Assembly: GCA_002483135.1 (NCBI GenBank)
Contig: DLHI01000035.1
Coordinates: forward strand, 60,448-124,447
Length of the DNA: 64,000 nucleotides
Direction: 5' to 3'
Source of the DNA: Hyphomonadaceae bacterium UBA7672
Lineage (GTDB): Bacteria > Pseudomonadota > Alphaproteobacteria > Caulobacterales > Hyphomonadaceae
Part shown: one piece after another, positions 35,757 through 44,899 of the stretch
Position numbering within the stretch: the stretch's first letter is position 1
How the letters are laid out: each line of letters begins with the position of its first letter
Notes under the pieces: model-generated
Told to the model about the DNA's origin: nothing
Seen by the model: only the letters and a program-made list of their open reading frames with translations
The model's database searches: none
Position numbers and translations under genes: made by a program

Positions 35757-35770
35757 CATGGTTAACCATG
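35757..35770. promoter_or_regulatory. Palindrome CATGGTTAACCATG with CtrA-type half sites
   Basis: Perfect 14-bp palindrome in the gap between murC and the extensin-like gene. Each strand contains TTAACCAT, the short CtrA motif described in Caulobacter. CtrA binding is an inference. Confidence 0.5.
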
Positions 35771-35892
35771 TGCTGCCGCCGGGTTTTAAGACTTGGCAAG
35801 GCGCACGCCGGTTAGGCTGTCGGTAACCTTCCGGGCGCTTTTCATGTCTCGTATTCAGCGGCCCCGGGCGCCGTGCTTGCAGTCGAGTGACT

Positions 35893-36648
35893 ATGAAGAA
35901 GACGCATTCCCTCATCGCCGCCTGCGCCGGTTTGGTGATCGCGCTGGGCGCCGGCCTTTCGATGGCGAACTTCCGCAGCGCCGAGGCGACGTCGGCGCGC
36001 GCCACGTTTGCGCGGCCTACCGCTGTCGCCGAGGCGCCGAAGCCGCCGGGAGTGGACCTCACCTTGTTCAGCGCGCTTGCCGATCCTGCGCAGCTGAAGA
36101 AACTTTCGGGCGATGTGAACGCTTGCCACGAAGCATTGTCGGCTGCGTCGGTGATGTTCAAGGAAGTGCCTGCGATGAAGCAGGGGCAGTGCGGCTATGC
36201 CGAGGCGCTGGAGATATCTTCGTCACTGGCGCAGTGGGAACCGAACCCAGGCGCGCCGAAAGATCTGCCGATGACCTGCGGCCTCGCTGCCAAGCTGCAT
36301 TTGTGGGAACGCCATGTGGTTATCCCTGCGGCGGAGAAATATCTCGGCTCGCCGGTTACCGAGATCAAGGCGTTCGGCACCTTCCAGTGCCGTACCGTGG
36401 CGAACACGGACAAGCTGTCCGAGCACGCCTATGCCAAGGCGATCGACGTTGCCGGCTTCGTGCTGGCCGATGGTCGCAAGATATCGGTGCTGGGCGATTA
36501 CTACGCCAAAGGTCCCGAGGGTGACTTCCTGCGCGAAATTCGCCAGCGCGCCTGCGACCTGTTCGATGTGACGCTGGGCCCGGACTACAACGAGGCGCAC
36601 GCCAACCACTTTCACCTCGATGTGGGCGGGCAGCACGCCTGCCGGTAG
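35893..36648 (+). CDS. Extensin-like C-terminal domain protein, exported
   Basis: Protein of 251 aa with an N-terminal signal or anchor (SLIAACAGLVIALGAGLSMA). The C-terminal 170 residues match the extensin-like domain common in alphaproteobacteria: MTCGLAAKLHLWERHVV, FGTFQCRTV, LSEHAYAKAIDVAGF and a closing HANHFHLD. The His/Asp pattern resembles zinc-binding LAS-type peptidoglycan peptidases, so a cell-wall role is plausible, and it lies between murC and murB. Start ATG 35893 is preferred over a GTG six bases upstream. Confidence 0.85.
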   Translation: MKKTHSLIAACAGLVIALGAGLSMANFRSAEATSARATFARPTAVAEAPKPPGVDLTLFSALADPAQLKKLSGDVNACHEALSAASVMFKEVPAMKQGQCGYAEALEISSSLAQWEPNPGAPKDLPMTCGLAAKLHLWERHVVIPAAEKYLGSPVTEIKAFGTFQCRTVANTDKLSEHAYAKAIDVAGFVLADGRKISVLGDYYAKGPEGDFLREIRQRACDLFDVTLGPDYNEAHANHFHLDVGGQHACR

Positions 36649-36695
36649 GGTCTGGCCGCTGGCGTCGCCGGCGCGCCCGCGCTAATCCGTAGGGC

Positions 36696-37652
36696 ATGAG
36701 CACGTTCATCGATCGTCTTCCCCCCGTTCGCGGCAAGCTACTGGCCGATGAACCGCTGGCGCCGTTCACCTGGTTCCGCGTCGGCGGCGCGGCTGATGCG
36801 CTGTTCCTTCCAAAGGACGAGGACGATCTCGCCGACTTTCTGAAGGCGCTTGATCCCATCATTCCGGTGACCGTGCTGGGCGCCGCCTCCAACGTGATCG
36901 TGCGCGATGGGGGCATTCCCGGCGTGGTGATCCGCCTGGGGCCAAGCTTCGGCAAGATCAGCACGGACGGGCTGACGGTGACGGCGGGTGCGGCAGCCTT
37001 GGATGGCCGCGTGTCAGTCGCGGCGGCGAATGCGGGGATTGCGGGGCTGGAGTTCTTCTCCGGCGTGCCAGGCACGATCGGCGGCGCGCTGCGCATGAAT
37101 GCGGGCTGCTATGGCAGCGAGACGAAAGATGTGCTGGTCGAGGCGCGGGCGCTGACGCGCAATGGCGAACGCGTCGTGCTCAGGAACTCCGACTTCCACT
37201 TCACCTATCGTCACACGGAAGCGCCCGAGGATCTTGTCTTCGTCGAGGCGACGTTTCGCGGCACGCAGGGCGAGCCCGCCGCAATTCTCGAACGCATCGA
37301 GGCGCTGAAGGCACGGCGCGAGACGACGCAGCCAATCCGCGAGAAGACCGGCGGCTCCACATTCGCGAACCCCGATCCGCCGGGTACGCCGAACCAGCGC
37401 TCGTCATGGAAGCTGATCGACGCCGCTGGCATGCGTGGACATCGCAGGGGCGGAGCACAAGTGAGCGAACTGCATTGCAACTTTCTCCTCAATACGGGTG
37501 AAGCGACAGCCGCAGATATCGAAGGGCTGGGCGAAGAAGTCCGCGCGGCGGTGAAGGCGAATTCCGGCGTTGAGCTGCGCTGGGAGATCAAGCGCATCGG
37601 CCGTCCAGAGATTGATGCGAAGGTCGAGGGATATCTGGCGAAGGATGCGTGA
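36696..37652 (+). CDS. murB: UDP-N-acetylenolpyruvoylglucosamine reductase MurB
   Basis: FAD enzyme of 318 aa that makes UDP-MurNAc. LAPFTWFRVGGAADALFLP, VTVLGAASNVIVRDGGIPG, FFSGVPGTIGGALRMNAGCYG and SGTFKNP-like TGGSTFANPDPPG are family segments; the C-terminal AGMRGHRRGGAQVSELHCN contains the catalytic region of type I enzymes. It is the last dcw gene here: no ddl, ftsQ, ftsA or ftsZ follows. Confidence 0.95.
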   Translation: MSTFIDRLPPVRGKLLADEPLAPFTWFRVGGAADALFLPKDEDDLADFLKALDPIIPVTVLGAASNVIVRDGGIPGVVIRLGPSFGKISTDGLTVTAGAAALDGRVSVAAANAGIAGLEFFSGVPGTIGGALRMNAGCYGSETKDVLVEARALTRNGERVVLRNSDFHFTYRHTEAPEDLVFVEATFRGTQGEPAAILERIEALKARRETTQPIREKTGGSTFANPDPPGTPNQRSSWKLIDAAGMRGHRRGGAQVSELHCNFLLNTGEATAADIEGLGEEVRAAVKANSGVELRWEIKRIGRPEIDAKVEGYLAKDA

Positions 37653-37685
37653 AGTCGACCAGAGCGCGTAGATCGACCTGCGCCG

Positions 37686-38129
37686 TCACTCGTCTGGTTT
37701 GGCTCCCGCGGCGCGGCCTGTGGCGAGATCAGTGAGGGCGACGGAGCGGCCGATCTTAGCGATTAGACGGTCGGCCTCGCGCTTGCGGCGGGTGGTGTAG
37801 AGCAGCTTCGTCTCACCGTCTTCCATGTGCGCATGGACATCATGCGGACCGTCGTCGCGGAACAAAAGAGCGGCTAGGATGACCACACCGAGGCCGACGA
37901 ACGCGGCGGCGAGGATGCTGCTGGTCAACAGGAACAGGGCCAGCCCCGCGAAGGGCGAGGCGGCGACCAGCAGGTAGGGCAGGATGCGGCTGGGGGGCGC
38001 CCGCCGCTCGACCGTCGCATGACGGATATCAGCCAGCCTTATCGCCTCCGCGCCAACATGCACGCTGTCTGCCGTTACGCGTGGCTTGGCTTGCCGGGAG
38101 CGGGAGGGTTCCTGCGGAGATGAGCTCAT
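37686..38129 (-). CDS. Hypothetical membrane protein with two helices
   Basis: Protein of 147 aa, not confidently assigned. A hydrophilic N-terminal part (VTADSVHVGAEAIRLADIRHATVE) precedes two closely spaced hydrophobic segments (YLLVAASPFAGLALFLL and ILAAAFVGLGVVILAALLF). The C-terminal soluble part ends TGRAAGAKPDE. This layout resembles DUF6232-like proteins, but that is only an impression. It is oriented against murB with a 33-bp gap. Confidence 0.7.
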   Translation of the reverse strand: MSSSPQEPSRSRQAKPRVTADSVHVGAEAIRLADIRHATVERRAPPSRILPYLLVAASPFAGLALFLLTSSILAAAFVGLGVVILAALLFRDDGPHDVHAHMEDGETKLLYTTRRKREADRLIAKIGRSVALTDLATGRAAGAKPDE

Positions 38130-38281
38130 CGCATGCTACCTGTTGCGGCGCGGCCGCCAGCGTAGCGGAATTGGGCGCCCGCGTCATGCGGCGGCGCGCC
38201 CTGGCGTTGTCGTGCCTGGGATGGGGGCTGCCCCCCGGAAGCTGCCAGCCGCCGGGGAAATGCACGCTGTACTGCGGACGG

Positions 38282-39586
38282 CTACTTAGCTAGCGCCTTG
38301 TAGACCAGCTGTTGTGACTCCGAACGAAGGTTGATCGCGCCCGGCCCAGCATTGCCACGGCGCTGGATCATGCCGACGAAACCGATGTTGGTGACGGGGT
38401 CGACCCAGAACCAGGTGCCGTCGATGCCGAACCAGTCGTACGTGCCGGCAGGCGCGGGCGATGCTTCCGTAGGCGCAGCCAGTTTCACCGCACCGCCCCA
38501 ACCAAAGCCGGCGCCGCCGAAGACGCCCTTGGTTTCGCCGATGTGGTTGCTCATCATCAACTTCACCGTTTCGGGTTTCAGGATCTGCTGGCCGTCCAGC
38601 GTGCCGTTGTTGAGCAGCATCTGCACGAAGCGGACATAGTCGTGCGTCGTGGACGTGAGGCCGCCGCCGCCGGATTCGTGGTGGTTGCGCACGGTGAAGC
38701 TGTAGCCATCGGGAAAGACTTCGCGCTCGCCGGCAGCGTTACGCGTGTAAACGGTGGCGAGCCGGTTCTTGTAGTCCGCTTCGGACAGGAAGAAGGCCGT
38801 GTCGTTCATGCCCAGCGGCGTGAAGATGTTGGTCTTCAGGTATGCACCGAGCGTTACGCCCGTGATCTTCTCGAGCGCCGCGGCCTGCACGTCGACCGTG
38901 TAGGAATAGCTCCAGCGTTCGCCCGGCTGGAAAAGCAGCGGGATCTCCGCGAGCCGCTTCATCGCGTGCTGCAGGTCCGGCTGGGCGTGCGGATTGTCGC
39001 GCTGGAATTCCTTGTCGACCGCGTTGCCGGCCGAGAGACCATAGCCGAACCCGGCGGTATGCGTCATCACCTCGTTCATGTTCGGCGCGCGCGTTGCGGG
39101 GACGAGACCTTCGGTGATCGAATCCTTGTTGGTCGCGACTTTCAGCGCGCCGAGTTCGGGCAGGAATTTCGTGATCGGGTCTTCGGCCTTCCATTTGCCC
39201 TGTTCCCAGAGCTGCATCATCGCGACGCCGACGATAGGCTTGGTCATCGAGCGGATGCGGAAGATTGTGTCGTCAGTGACGGGCGGACCGTCATAGGATT
39301 GGGCGCCGAAGGTGTTGTAGGCGATCAGCTTGCCGTCCTTCACCAGAGCGTATTGCAGGCCGGCGACCTGGCCGAGATCGACCGCTTCCTTCATGCGCGC
39401 ATCGAGCGCGGCAAGGCCTGCGGGCGTGAACGCCGGCGCCGAGGCGACGACATCAGCGGCGGTGGGCCAGGCGGTCTTTGCTGCGGCCGGGGCGGGAGCC
39501 TCCATTGCAGTGCAGGCCGCGAGCACGCTCGCGAGCGCGGCGGTTAGCCAGAGCCTCGTGGTCGTGAACAGGACGGGGCGCTTCAT
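38282..39586 (-). CDS. Serine hydrolase (class C beta-lactamase fold), lipoprotein, paralogue 1
   Basis: Exported hydrolase of 434 aa with a lipobox (ASVLAAC). The nucleophile motif is SMTK in IFRIRSMTKPIVGVAMM; the second motif region is YSYTVDVQ; family-typical HTAGFGYGL and STTHDYVRFVQML follow. The C-terminal segment reads WFGIDGTWFWVDP, whereas the two paralogues have WGGAAGTWFW. Members of this family act as esterases or D-Ala-D-Ala peptidases and the substrate is unknown. Start 39586 (MKRPVLF) is chosen for the signal peptide. A neighbouring paralogue (39708-41150) lies upstream, with a terminator hairpin between. Confidence 0.92.
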   Translation of the reverse strand: MKRPVLFTTTRLWLTAALASVLAACTAMEAPAPAAAKTAWPTAADVVASAPAFTPAGLAALDARMKEAVDLGQVAGLQYALVKDGKLIAYNTFGAQSYDGPPVTDDTIFRIRSMTKPIVGVAMMQLWEQGKWKAEDPITKFLPELGALKVATNKDSITEGLVPATRAPNMNEVMTHTAGFGYGLSAGNAVDKEFQRDNPHAQPDLQHAMKRLAEIPLLFQPGERWSYSYTVDVQAAALEKITGVTLGAYLKTNIFTPLGMNDTAFFLSEADYKNRLATVYTRNAAGEREVFPDGYSFTVRNHHESGGGGLTSTTHDYVRFVQMLLNNGTLDGQQILKPETVKLMMSNHIGETKGVFGGAGFGWGGAVKLAAPTEASPAPAGTYDWFGIDGTWFWVDPVTNIGFVGMIQRRGNAGPGAINLRSESQQLVYKALAK

Positions 39587-39644
39587 CGTGGTGTCTCCCG
39601 AGAGTGTTCTGAGTCTTGCGCGGCGTACTTTTGAGACGCCTAAG

Positions 39645-39683
39645 CAAAAGGGCGGCGTTGAGGTTGTGATCTCAACGCCGCCC
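39645..39683 (-). terminator. Intrinsic terminator after serine hydrolase 2
   Basis: Perfect 13-bp inverted repeat, GGGCGGCGTTGAG (39650-39662) and CTCAACGCCGCCC (39671-39683), 8-base loop, followed on the minus strand by TTTTGC. It separates the two tandem hydrolase genes. Confidence 0.85.
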
Positions 39684-39707
39684 GGTTCGCATTCCGTCGT
39701 TCGAGGC

Positions 39708-41150
39708 TTACGGATTCGGCGTTGTGGCCGGCGCAGCGTCAGCCGGCGCCGCAGGCGTCGCCGTGGCGAGTGCTCCATAAACCAGCGCCGCAGAGTCGTT
39801 GCGGAAGTTCATCCCTTCCGGACGCGCGCCGCCCATCGACTGGATCATGCCGACGAAGAACAGGTCGTTCTTCGGATCGATCCAGAACCATGTGCCCGCA
39901 GCGCCGCCCCAATAGTGCGTGCCAGCGCCATAGGGCTGGCCGGTGACTGACGAGTCTTCGTAGACGGCGAAGTCGAGGCCGAAGCCGACGCCGGGCAGGC
40001 CGGGGTTTGCGGTCGTGCCGTCGGAGTAGAGGCGCAGTTCGCCGATATGGTTGGTGCGCATCAGTTCGACGGTCTCGGGCTTGATGACGGTATTGCCACC
40101 GAGCGTTCCCTTGTTGAGGAACATCTGGGCGAAGCGTGCATAGTCATGCGTTGTCGAGACAAGTCCGCCGCCGCCGGATTCGAGGCGGTTGGGATCGGTG
40201 AAACCGGGACGGTCAGGGCGGTCCTCGTTCTTCACGAGGGCGCTCTTGTCCTTGTCCCAGTGATAGACATCCGCGAAGCGCGGCACATTGGCTTCAGTGA
40301 CGAAGAAGGACGTGTCGTTCATTCCGAGCGGCGTGAAGATGTGCTGCTTCAGGTATTCGCCGAACTTCTGTCCCGAGAGCTTCTGGACGATGTAGCCTTG
40401 GATGTCGACGGCAGCTGAATAATACCAGCGTGAACCCGGGTCGTAGATCAGGGGGATGTTCTTGATCTTGCCGATCATCTCTTCGAGGTTGGCCGACGCG
40501 AGAACGGCAGTGTCGCGGAAGGCGGTGTTGACCGGATCATCGCCCGACAGGCCATAGCCGAAGCCCGCCGTGTGGCTCATCAGCTCCTTCATGGTCGGCT
40601 CGTGTGAGGCGGCGGCGAGAACAGGCTTGCCATCCTTCATCACCGGCTTCCCGTCTTTCCAGGTGAGAACCTGAAGGCCGGCGAGTTCGGGAACGTGTTT
40701 GGAAACCGGATCTTCCAACGCCCACTTGCCCTGCTCGAACAGTTGCATCATCGCGACGCCGGTGATCGGCTTCGACATCGAATAGATGCGGAACATGGAG
40801 TCCTTCGTCATCGGTGTGCCGGTCTTCGGATCGCCGGATTGGATGCCGTGGGCGTTGAAGGCAGCGATCTCGCCGCCCTTGCCGAGGATGTAGACCATGC
40901 CGGCGACATCGCCATCGGCGACGGACTTGGCCATGCGCGCGTCGAGCGCGGCGAGGCCTTCGGCGGTGAAGCCGAGCGTGGTTGGGTCGGCGACCGCGGT
41001 GACCGGCCAGGCGGCGTCGTCATAGGCCTTGGCGACAACGGCGGGTTCGGCTGGCTTGGCAGGTTCGCCCCCACCGCATGCGGCGAGGACAGCGAAGGAT
41101 GCGGCGGCAAATAGCAGGCGCGATCCGAGCTTGAGCGGATGTGTGGACAT
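39708..41150 (-). CDS. Serine hydrolase (class C beta-lactamase fold), lipoprotein, paralogue 2
   Basis: Exported hydrolase of 480 aa with lipobox VLAACGGG. Motif 1 is SMSK in MFRIYSMSKPITGVAMMQ; the YxN-equivalent is YYSAAVDIQGY; HTAGFGYGLSGDDPVN, STTHDYARFAQMF and WGGAAGTWFWIDP are shared with the paralogue at 55676-57058. The C-terminal tail is alanine/proline-rich (ATATPAAPADAAPATTPNP). It is probably transcribed alone, as a strong terminator follows. The divergent gene upstream is a DUF454 protein. Confidence 0.92.
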   Translation of the reverse strand: MSTHPLKLGSRLLFAAASFAVLAACGGGEPAKPAEPAVVAKAYDDAAWPVTAVADPTTLGFTAEGLAALDARMAKSVADGDVAGMVYILGKGGEIAAFNAHGIQSGDPKTGTPMTKDSMFRIYSMSKPITGVAMMQLFEQGKWALEDPVSKHVPELAGLQVLTWKDGKPVMKDGKPVLAAASHEPTMKELMSHTAGFGYGLSGDDPVNTAFRDTAVLASANLEEMIGKIKNIPLIYDPGSRWYYSAAVDIQGYIVQKLSGQKFGEYLKQHIFTPLGMNDTSFFVTEANVPRFADVYHWDKDKSALVKNEDRPDRPGFTDPNRLESGGGGLVSTTHDYARFAQMFLNKGTLGGNTVIKPETVELMRTNHIGELRLYSDGTTANPGLPGVGFGLDFAVYEDSSVTGQPYGAGTHYWGGAAGTWFWIDPKNDLFFVGMIQSMGGARPEGMNFRNDSAALVYGALATATPAAPADAAPATTPNP

Positions 41151-41413
41151 TTTCTCCCCTTATGGCGCCGGGAATCTGGGGCCCGGTCATCGCGGCGGAC
41201 CATAGGCAGAAACCGCTGTTACAGCCAAGGACGTGGCGGCAAGGTTCCCGAAAGCGTGAAGGGGCTGGCGCAAGCGCTCAAATGACTCACCCTTGCTTTT
41301 TGCGAACGAGTTGCAATTTGAAGCGGTTGGCGAGTAGGTTCACCAGCGCCGCCGGAATGACCGCAAGCATGACCGAGACACCGAAGACCCCCGCACAGAA
41401 GAGGAGAAGCGCC

Positions 41414-41785
41414 ATGTTGCGCCCGCTCTTCTTTGTGGCCGGGCTGGTGCTGACGGGCGTGGGAATTGTGGGTGTGGTGACGCCGGGCTGGCCGGGGACG
41501 ATCTTCCTGATCCTGGCGGCGGGATGCTTTGCGCGGTCCTCGCCGAGGCTGGAGAACTGGCTGCTCAATCATCCGAAACTCGGGCCGAGCGTCGTGGCGT
41601 GGCGCGAGAACGGGGCCATCCCGCGCAACATCAAGTTTATCGCGATCGGATCGATGTTCATCTCGATGGCGATCATCTGCCTGTCGCCCGCGCCGCACTG
41701 GGTCGACTGGCTGGTCGGCGCAGTGATGGCGGCCTCAGCGTTGTTCGTCGCGACTCGCCCGGAGGGGCCGAAGCGGGTGAGCTGA
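41414..41785 (+). CDS. DUF454 family small membrane protein
   Basis: Protein of 123 aa, YbaN-like. MLRPLFFVAGLVLTGVGIVGVV, then PGWPGTIFLILAAGCFARSSPR and LENWLLNHPKLGPSVVAWRE match the family; three hydrophobic helices in total. The start at 41414 has a strong GAGGAG eight or so bases upstream. In-frame ATGs at 41357 and 41369 would add a polar N-terminus. Function is unknown. Confidence 0.87.
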   Translation: MLRPLFFVAGLVLTGVGIVGVVTPGWPGTIFLILAAGCFARSSPRLENWLLNHPKLGPSVVAWRENGAIPRNIKFIAIGSMFISMAIICLSPAPHWVDWLVGAVMAASALFVATRPEGPKRVS

Positions 41786-42062
41786 GCTTGTCCGATTCAG
41801 CGCTCGCCACGACGAACGCGCAGACAACAACAGCGAAATTCCGAAGCAGGATTCCACATGCGCTGCGGGGCCAAGTGGTCTCGTGTGCCGAGCGTTTGCG
41901 CTTGCGGACATCACAAGTCCGACAGCGCGCATGTGTCGTTGATCCGCTTGTCGGAGGCGCGCGTAACCCGACAGCAGAAACTGATCGGCACACGACGCGA
42001 AGGCGCCGGGAAGCTTGCTGCGTGTTTGGGTACTGGTTCGAGTACTGGCAGGAGCAGAAAAA

Positions 42063-42839
42063 ATGTTTCGTACACTGATCATCGGAGGGGCCATCGCGCT
42101 TGCCTCGACCACCGCTGCACATGCGCAGGAGTGGTATGTTGGCGGTTCCGTCGGCATTCTCGCGCAGGGCGATTCCGACAACACGGGATCGACGGGCGCA
42201 TTCAACGCCGGCAATGGCGCACCGGCAATTCCCAACGGAACGCCTGTGGCGGCCGGCACGCCCTATGGCTGGACGACCGAGTTCGACAGCGGCATGGCTG
42301 CCTCAGCCGAGGTGGGCATGCGCTATGGTGGCGGCCTTCGTTCCGGTCTCGAACTCGCCTACACGCAATCGGACGTTGATCGTCACGCGGGCGTGACGCT
42401 GGGCGGCACGAACATCGACGGCGTCGATGCGGCGGTGCTGACCGGCTCGGCGACGCAGCTTGGCGCAACTGTTGGCCAGATTGTCGATGACGGCCAGGGC
42501 GAGATCACCAACACGGCCATCTTTGCGAACCTCTATTACGACTTCAACCTCGGCGGCGCGTTCGAGCCTTATGTCGGGGCCGGAATTGGCTTCGCGCAGG
42601 TCGATGTCGACTACAGCCCGTCTGGCGTCGGCATCATCAATGGCGATGACACGGCGTTCGCCTGGCAGCTGAAGGGCGGCGTCACCTGGAAGATCGATCC
42701 CAGCTGGGAGGCCTTTGGCGAATACGCCTATCGCCAGACGGACGATATCACGCTCGACAACCAGCTGTTCCCCGGAACGCTGGACATCGAGAACAATCAG
42801 TCGGTGTTCTCGGTCGGCGTGCGGTTCAAGTTCAAGTAA
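42063..42839 (+). CDS. Outer-membrane beta-barrel protein (OmpA/OmpW-like barrel)
   Basis: Protein of 258 aa with a signal peptide (MFRTLIIGGAIALASTTAAHA). The mature part has alternating aromatic/glycine strands (EWYVGGSVGILAQGD, TAIFANLYYDFNLGGAFEPYVG, FGEYAYRQTDDITL) and ends SVGVRFKFK, a classic barrel C-terminus with Phe near the end. This fits the outer-membrane beta-barrel family seen as porin-like surface proteins in alphaproteobacteria. The ATG at 42063 follows a purine-rich site. A strong terminator follows at 42864. Confidence 0.9.
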   Translation: MFRTLIIGGAIALASTTAAHAQEWYVGGSVGILAQGDSDNTGSTGAFNAGNGAPAIPNGTPVAAGTPYGWTTEFDSGMAASAEVGMRYGGGLRSGLELAYTQSDVDRHAGVTLGGTNIDGVDAAVLTGSATQLGATVGQIVDDGQGEITNTAIFANLYYDFNLGGAFEPYVGAGIGFAQVDVDYSPSGVGIINGDDTAFAWQLKGGVTWKIDPSWEAFGEYAYRQTDDITLDNQLFPGTLDIENNQSVFSVGVRFKFK

Positions 42840-42863
42840 CAAAACTGGACGACCAGACCACCG

Positions 42864-42893
42864 GGCCCGCAGGAAACTGCGGGCCTTTTTGTT
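42864..42893 (+). terminator. Intrinsic terminator of the beta-barrel gene
   Basis: Perfect 9-bp stem GGCCCGCAG/CTGCGGGCC with a GAAA tetraloop, then TTTTTGTTT. The GNRA loop and T-run point to plus-strand termination. Confidence 0.93.
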
Positions 42894-43486
42894 TAGCCCA
42901 ATGGCTTCCACACCTGGCGCAGGATCATGTCGCGGCCGCAGCCCTGCCGGTAGGAGTGATAGAGTTCGGGATTGCGCTTGGCGTAATTGCGATGCTCCTC
43001 CTCGGCGGGCCAGAAGTCACCCAGCGGCAAGATCGGAACGATGACCTTGCCGTTCACGCGGCCGCTATCGATCACCTTCTGCTTTGAGGCTTCGGCGGCG
43101 GCTTTCTGTTGTGGCGTGACGAAGATGGCAGGTGCGTAGTTCTGCCCGCGATCGCAGAACTGGCCGTAGGCGTCGGTCGGATCGACCAGCGGCCAGTAGC
43201 GGGTGAGCAGCTGCTCGTATGTGATCTTTGCCGGATCGAAGGTGATGCGCACGGCCTCGTAGTGTCCCGTACGGTGCATGGCGACCTGTCGGTAGGTTGG
43301 ATTCTTCTCCTTGCCGCCCGTGTAGCCGGACTCGACCGAGATCACGCCGGGCAGGCCCTGCATGTCGCTTTCCATGCACCAGAAGCATCCGCCCGCGAAA
43401 ACGGCCTGCTCTGTCTTCTGCCCCGTTCCCTGCGCGAAGGAGGCGGGAGAGAGAAGGAGGACGAGGACGGCAAGCAGGATGCGCAT
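42893..43486 (-). CDS. msrA: Periplasmic peptide methionine sulfoxide reductase A
   Basis: MsrA of 197 aa with a signal peptide (MRILLAVLVLLLSPASFAQG), so it repairs oxidised methionine in exported proteins. The catalytic motif GGCFWCMESDMQGL, the VSVESGYTGGK-like stretch VISVESGYTGGKEKNPTY and GHYEAVRITFDP are intact. A resolving Cys is likely in the C-terminal CGRD or in FCDRGQNY. The start at 43486 gives the signal peptide. It converges on the beta-barrel gene. Confidence 0.94.
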   Translation of the reverse strand: MRILLAVLVLLLSPASFAQGTGQKTEQAVFAGGCFWCMESDMQGLPGVISVESGYTGGKEKNPTYRQVAMHRTGHYEAVRITFDPAKITYEQLLTRYWPLVDPTDAYGQFCDRGQNYAPAIFVTPQQKAAAEASKQKVIDSGRVNGKVIVPILPLGDFWPAEEEHRNYAKRNPELYHSYRQGCGRDMILRQVWKPLG

Positions 43487-43637
43487 GGGCAGACTCCTAT
43501 GTGTAATGGTAGTTTCCCAAGGGAGAAGCCGGGGACGCAAGGGCCTCGCGGCTGCGTGATGCAGGTTCCGGGTGTACGGGGCGGCAAACGGGACTAGGTA
43601 AGTATCAGATCAGATAATCCTGCCGGAGTTGAACCGC

Positions 43638-44873
43638 ATGCGTGCTCGTCTTGGCCTTGTTCTTGCCGCTGGCGTGGCGGCGATTGGTGTTGGCGTCGTC
43701 GCGTTGGCGCAGCCGCCGGTGAACGAGCCGCGTTCCCCCAACAAGGCGGGGTATGAGCCCGCGTTTCCGAACCAGACGCGCGCGCCGGAGATCAAGGCCA
43801 ACGTTGCGTATGAGGTGAAGGAGGTTGTCGCCTCGGGCCTCGACCGGCCGTGGGCGGTGGAGTTTCTTCCCGGCGGCAAATTCCTGATCACGGAGCGCGT
43901 GGCGGGCCAGTTCCGCATTGCAGATGCGGCGGGCAAGCTTTCGGCGCCGATCAAGGATGGCGTACCAGCGGTTCATGGCATTGGACAGGGCGGCTTGCTG
44001 GACGTTGCACTCGATCCGGACTTTGCGAAGAACCAGATGATCTACTGGAGCTATGCCGAACCCAGGAGCGATGGAACGAACAACACGGCAGTCGCGAAGG
44101 GTAAGCTGGTCGATGGCGCGACGCCGAAGATTGAAGGTGTGACGGTGATCTGGCGGCAGACGCCTGCGCTGCAATCGAACCTGCACTTCGGATCGCGGCT
44201 GGTGTTCGCGAAGGACGGCACGTTGTTCGTGACACTGGGCGAGCGGTCGGTGATGCCGGGACGCGTGCAGGCGCAGGACCTGAAGAGCGGGCTCGGCAAG
44301 ATTGTGAGGATCAACAACGACGGGTCGATCCCGAAGGACAATCCGTTCGTGGGGCGTGATGGCGTGCTGCCCGAGATCTGGAGCTATGGCCACCGTAACG
44401 TGCAGGGCGCTTTCCTGCATCCGGCGACGGGCGAGCTGTGGGAGCTGGAACACGGCCCGCAGGGCGGCGACGAGATCAACATCGCGCGCAAGGGCAAGGA
44501 CTATGGCTGGCCCACCATTACCTATGGCGTTGAGTACGGCCCGGCGAACACGAAGATCGGCGAGGGTGCGGCGAAGGCCGGCATGGAACAGCCGGTCTAC
44601 TACTGGGACCCGGTGATCGCGCCGGGCGCCCTTACCTATTACAACGCTGATCTGTTCCCGGCCTGGAAGGGCAGCGTGTTCGCGGCGGGCCTGAACCCCA
44701 GCTTCGTGGCGCGCCTTACGATGGACGGCGAGAAGGTGAAGGGCGAGGAACGCTTCAACTTCTCGGATCGTGCGCGTGATCGCTATCGCGACATCGGCGT
44801 CGGCCCGGATGGCGCGCTCTACCTGCTGACGGATGGGCCGAATGCAAGATTGCTGAAGGTTGTGCCGAAGTAA
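43638..44873 (+). CDS. PQQ-dependent soluble sugar (aldose) dehydrogenase-like protein
   Basis: Periplasmic beta-propeller of about 411 aa with an N-terminal signal sequence. GLDRPWAVEFLPGGKFLITE, HGIGQGGLLDVALDPDF, LFVTLGER, SYGHRNVQGAFLHPATGELWE, HGPQGGDEINIARKGKDYGWP and PVYYWDPVIAPG are family landmarks, including the catalytic His region and calcium/PQQ-binding residues. The ATG at 43638 is preferred over a TTG at 43629. The following gene (PEBP-like) is 26 bp away and likely co-transcribed. Confidence 0.93.
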   Translation: MRARLGLVLAAGVAAIGVGVVALAQPPVNEPRSPNKAGYEPAFPNQTRAPEIKANVAYEVKEVVASGLDRPWAVEFLPGGKFLITERVAGQFRIADAAGKLSAPIKDGVPAVHGIGQGGLLDVALDPDFAKNQMIYWSYAEPRSDGTNNTAVAKGKLVDGATPKIEGVTVIWRQTPALQSNLHFGSRLVFAKDGTLFVTLGERSVMPGRVQAQDLKSGLGKIVRINNDGSIPKDNPFVGRDGVLPEIWSYGHRNVQGAFLHPATGELWELEHGPQGGDEINIARKGKDYGWPTITYGVEYGPANTKIGEGAAKAGMEQPVYYWDPVIAPGALTYYNADLFPAWKGSVFAAGLNPSFVARLTMDGEKVKGEERFNFSDRARDRYRDIGVGPDGALYLLTDGPNARLLKVVPK

Positions 44874-44899
44874 GCGTCGAGCGTACAGGAAGGAACGCC

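Noticed and set aside
34953..36161. A 402-codon minus-strand frame across murC and the extensin-like gene
   Set aside because: It is antisense to two well-supported genes and has no domain signature.
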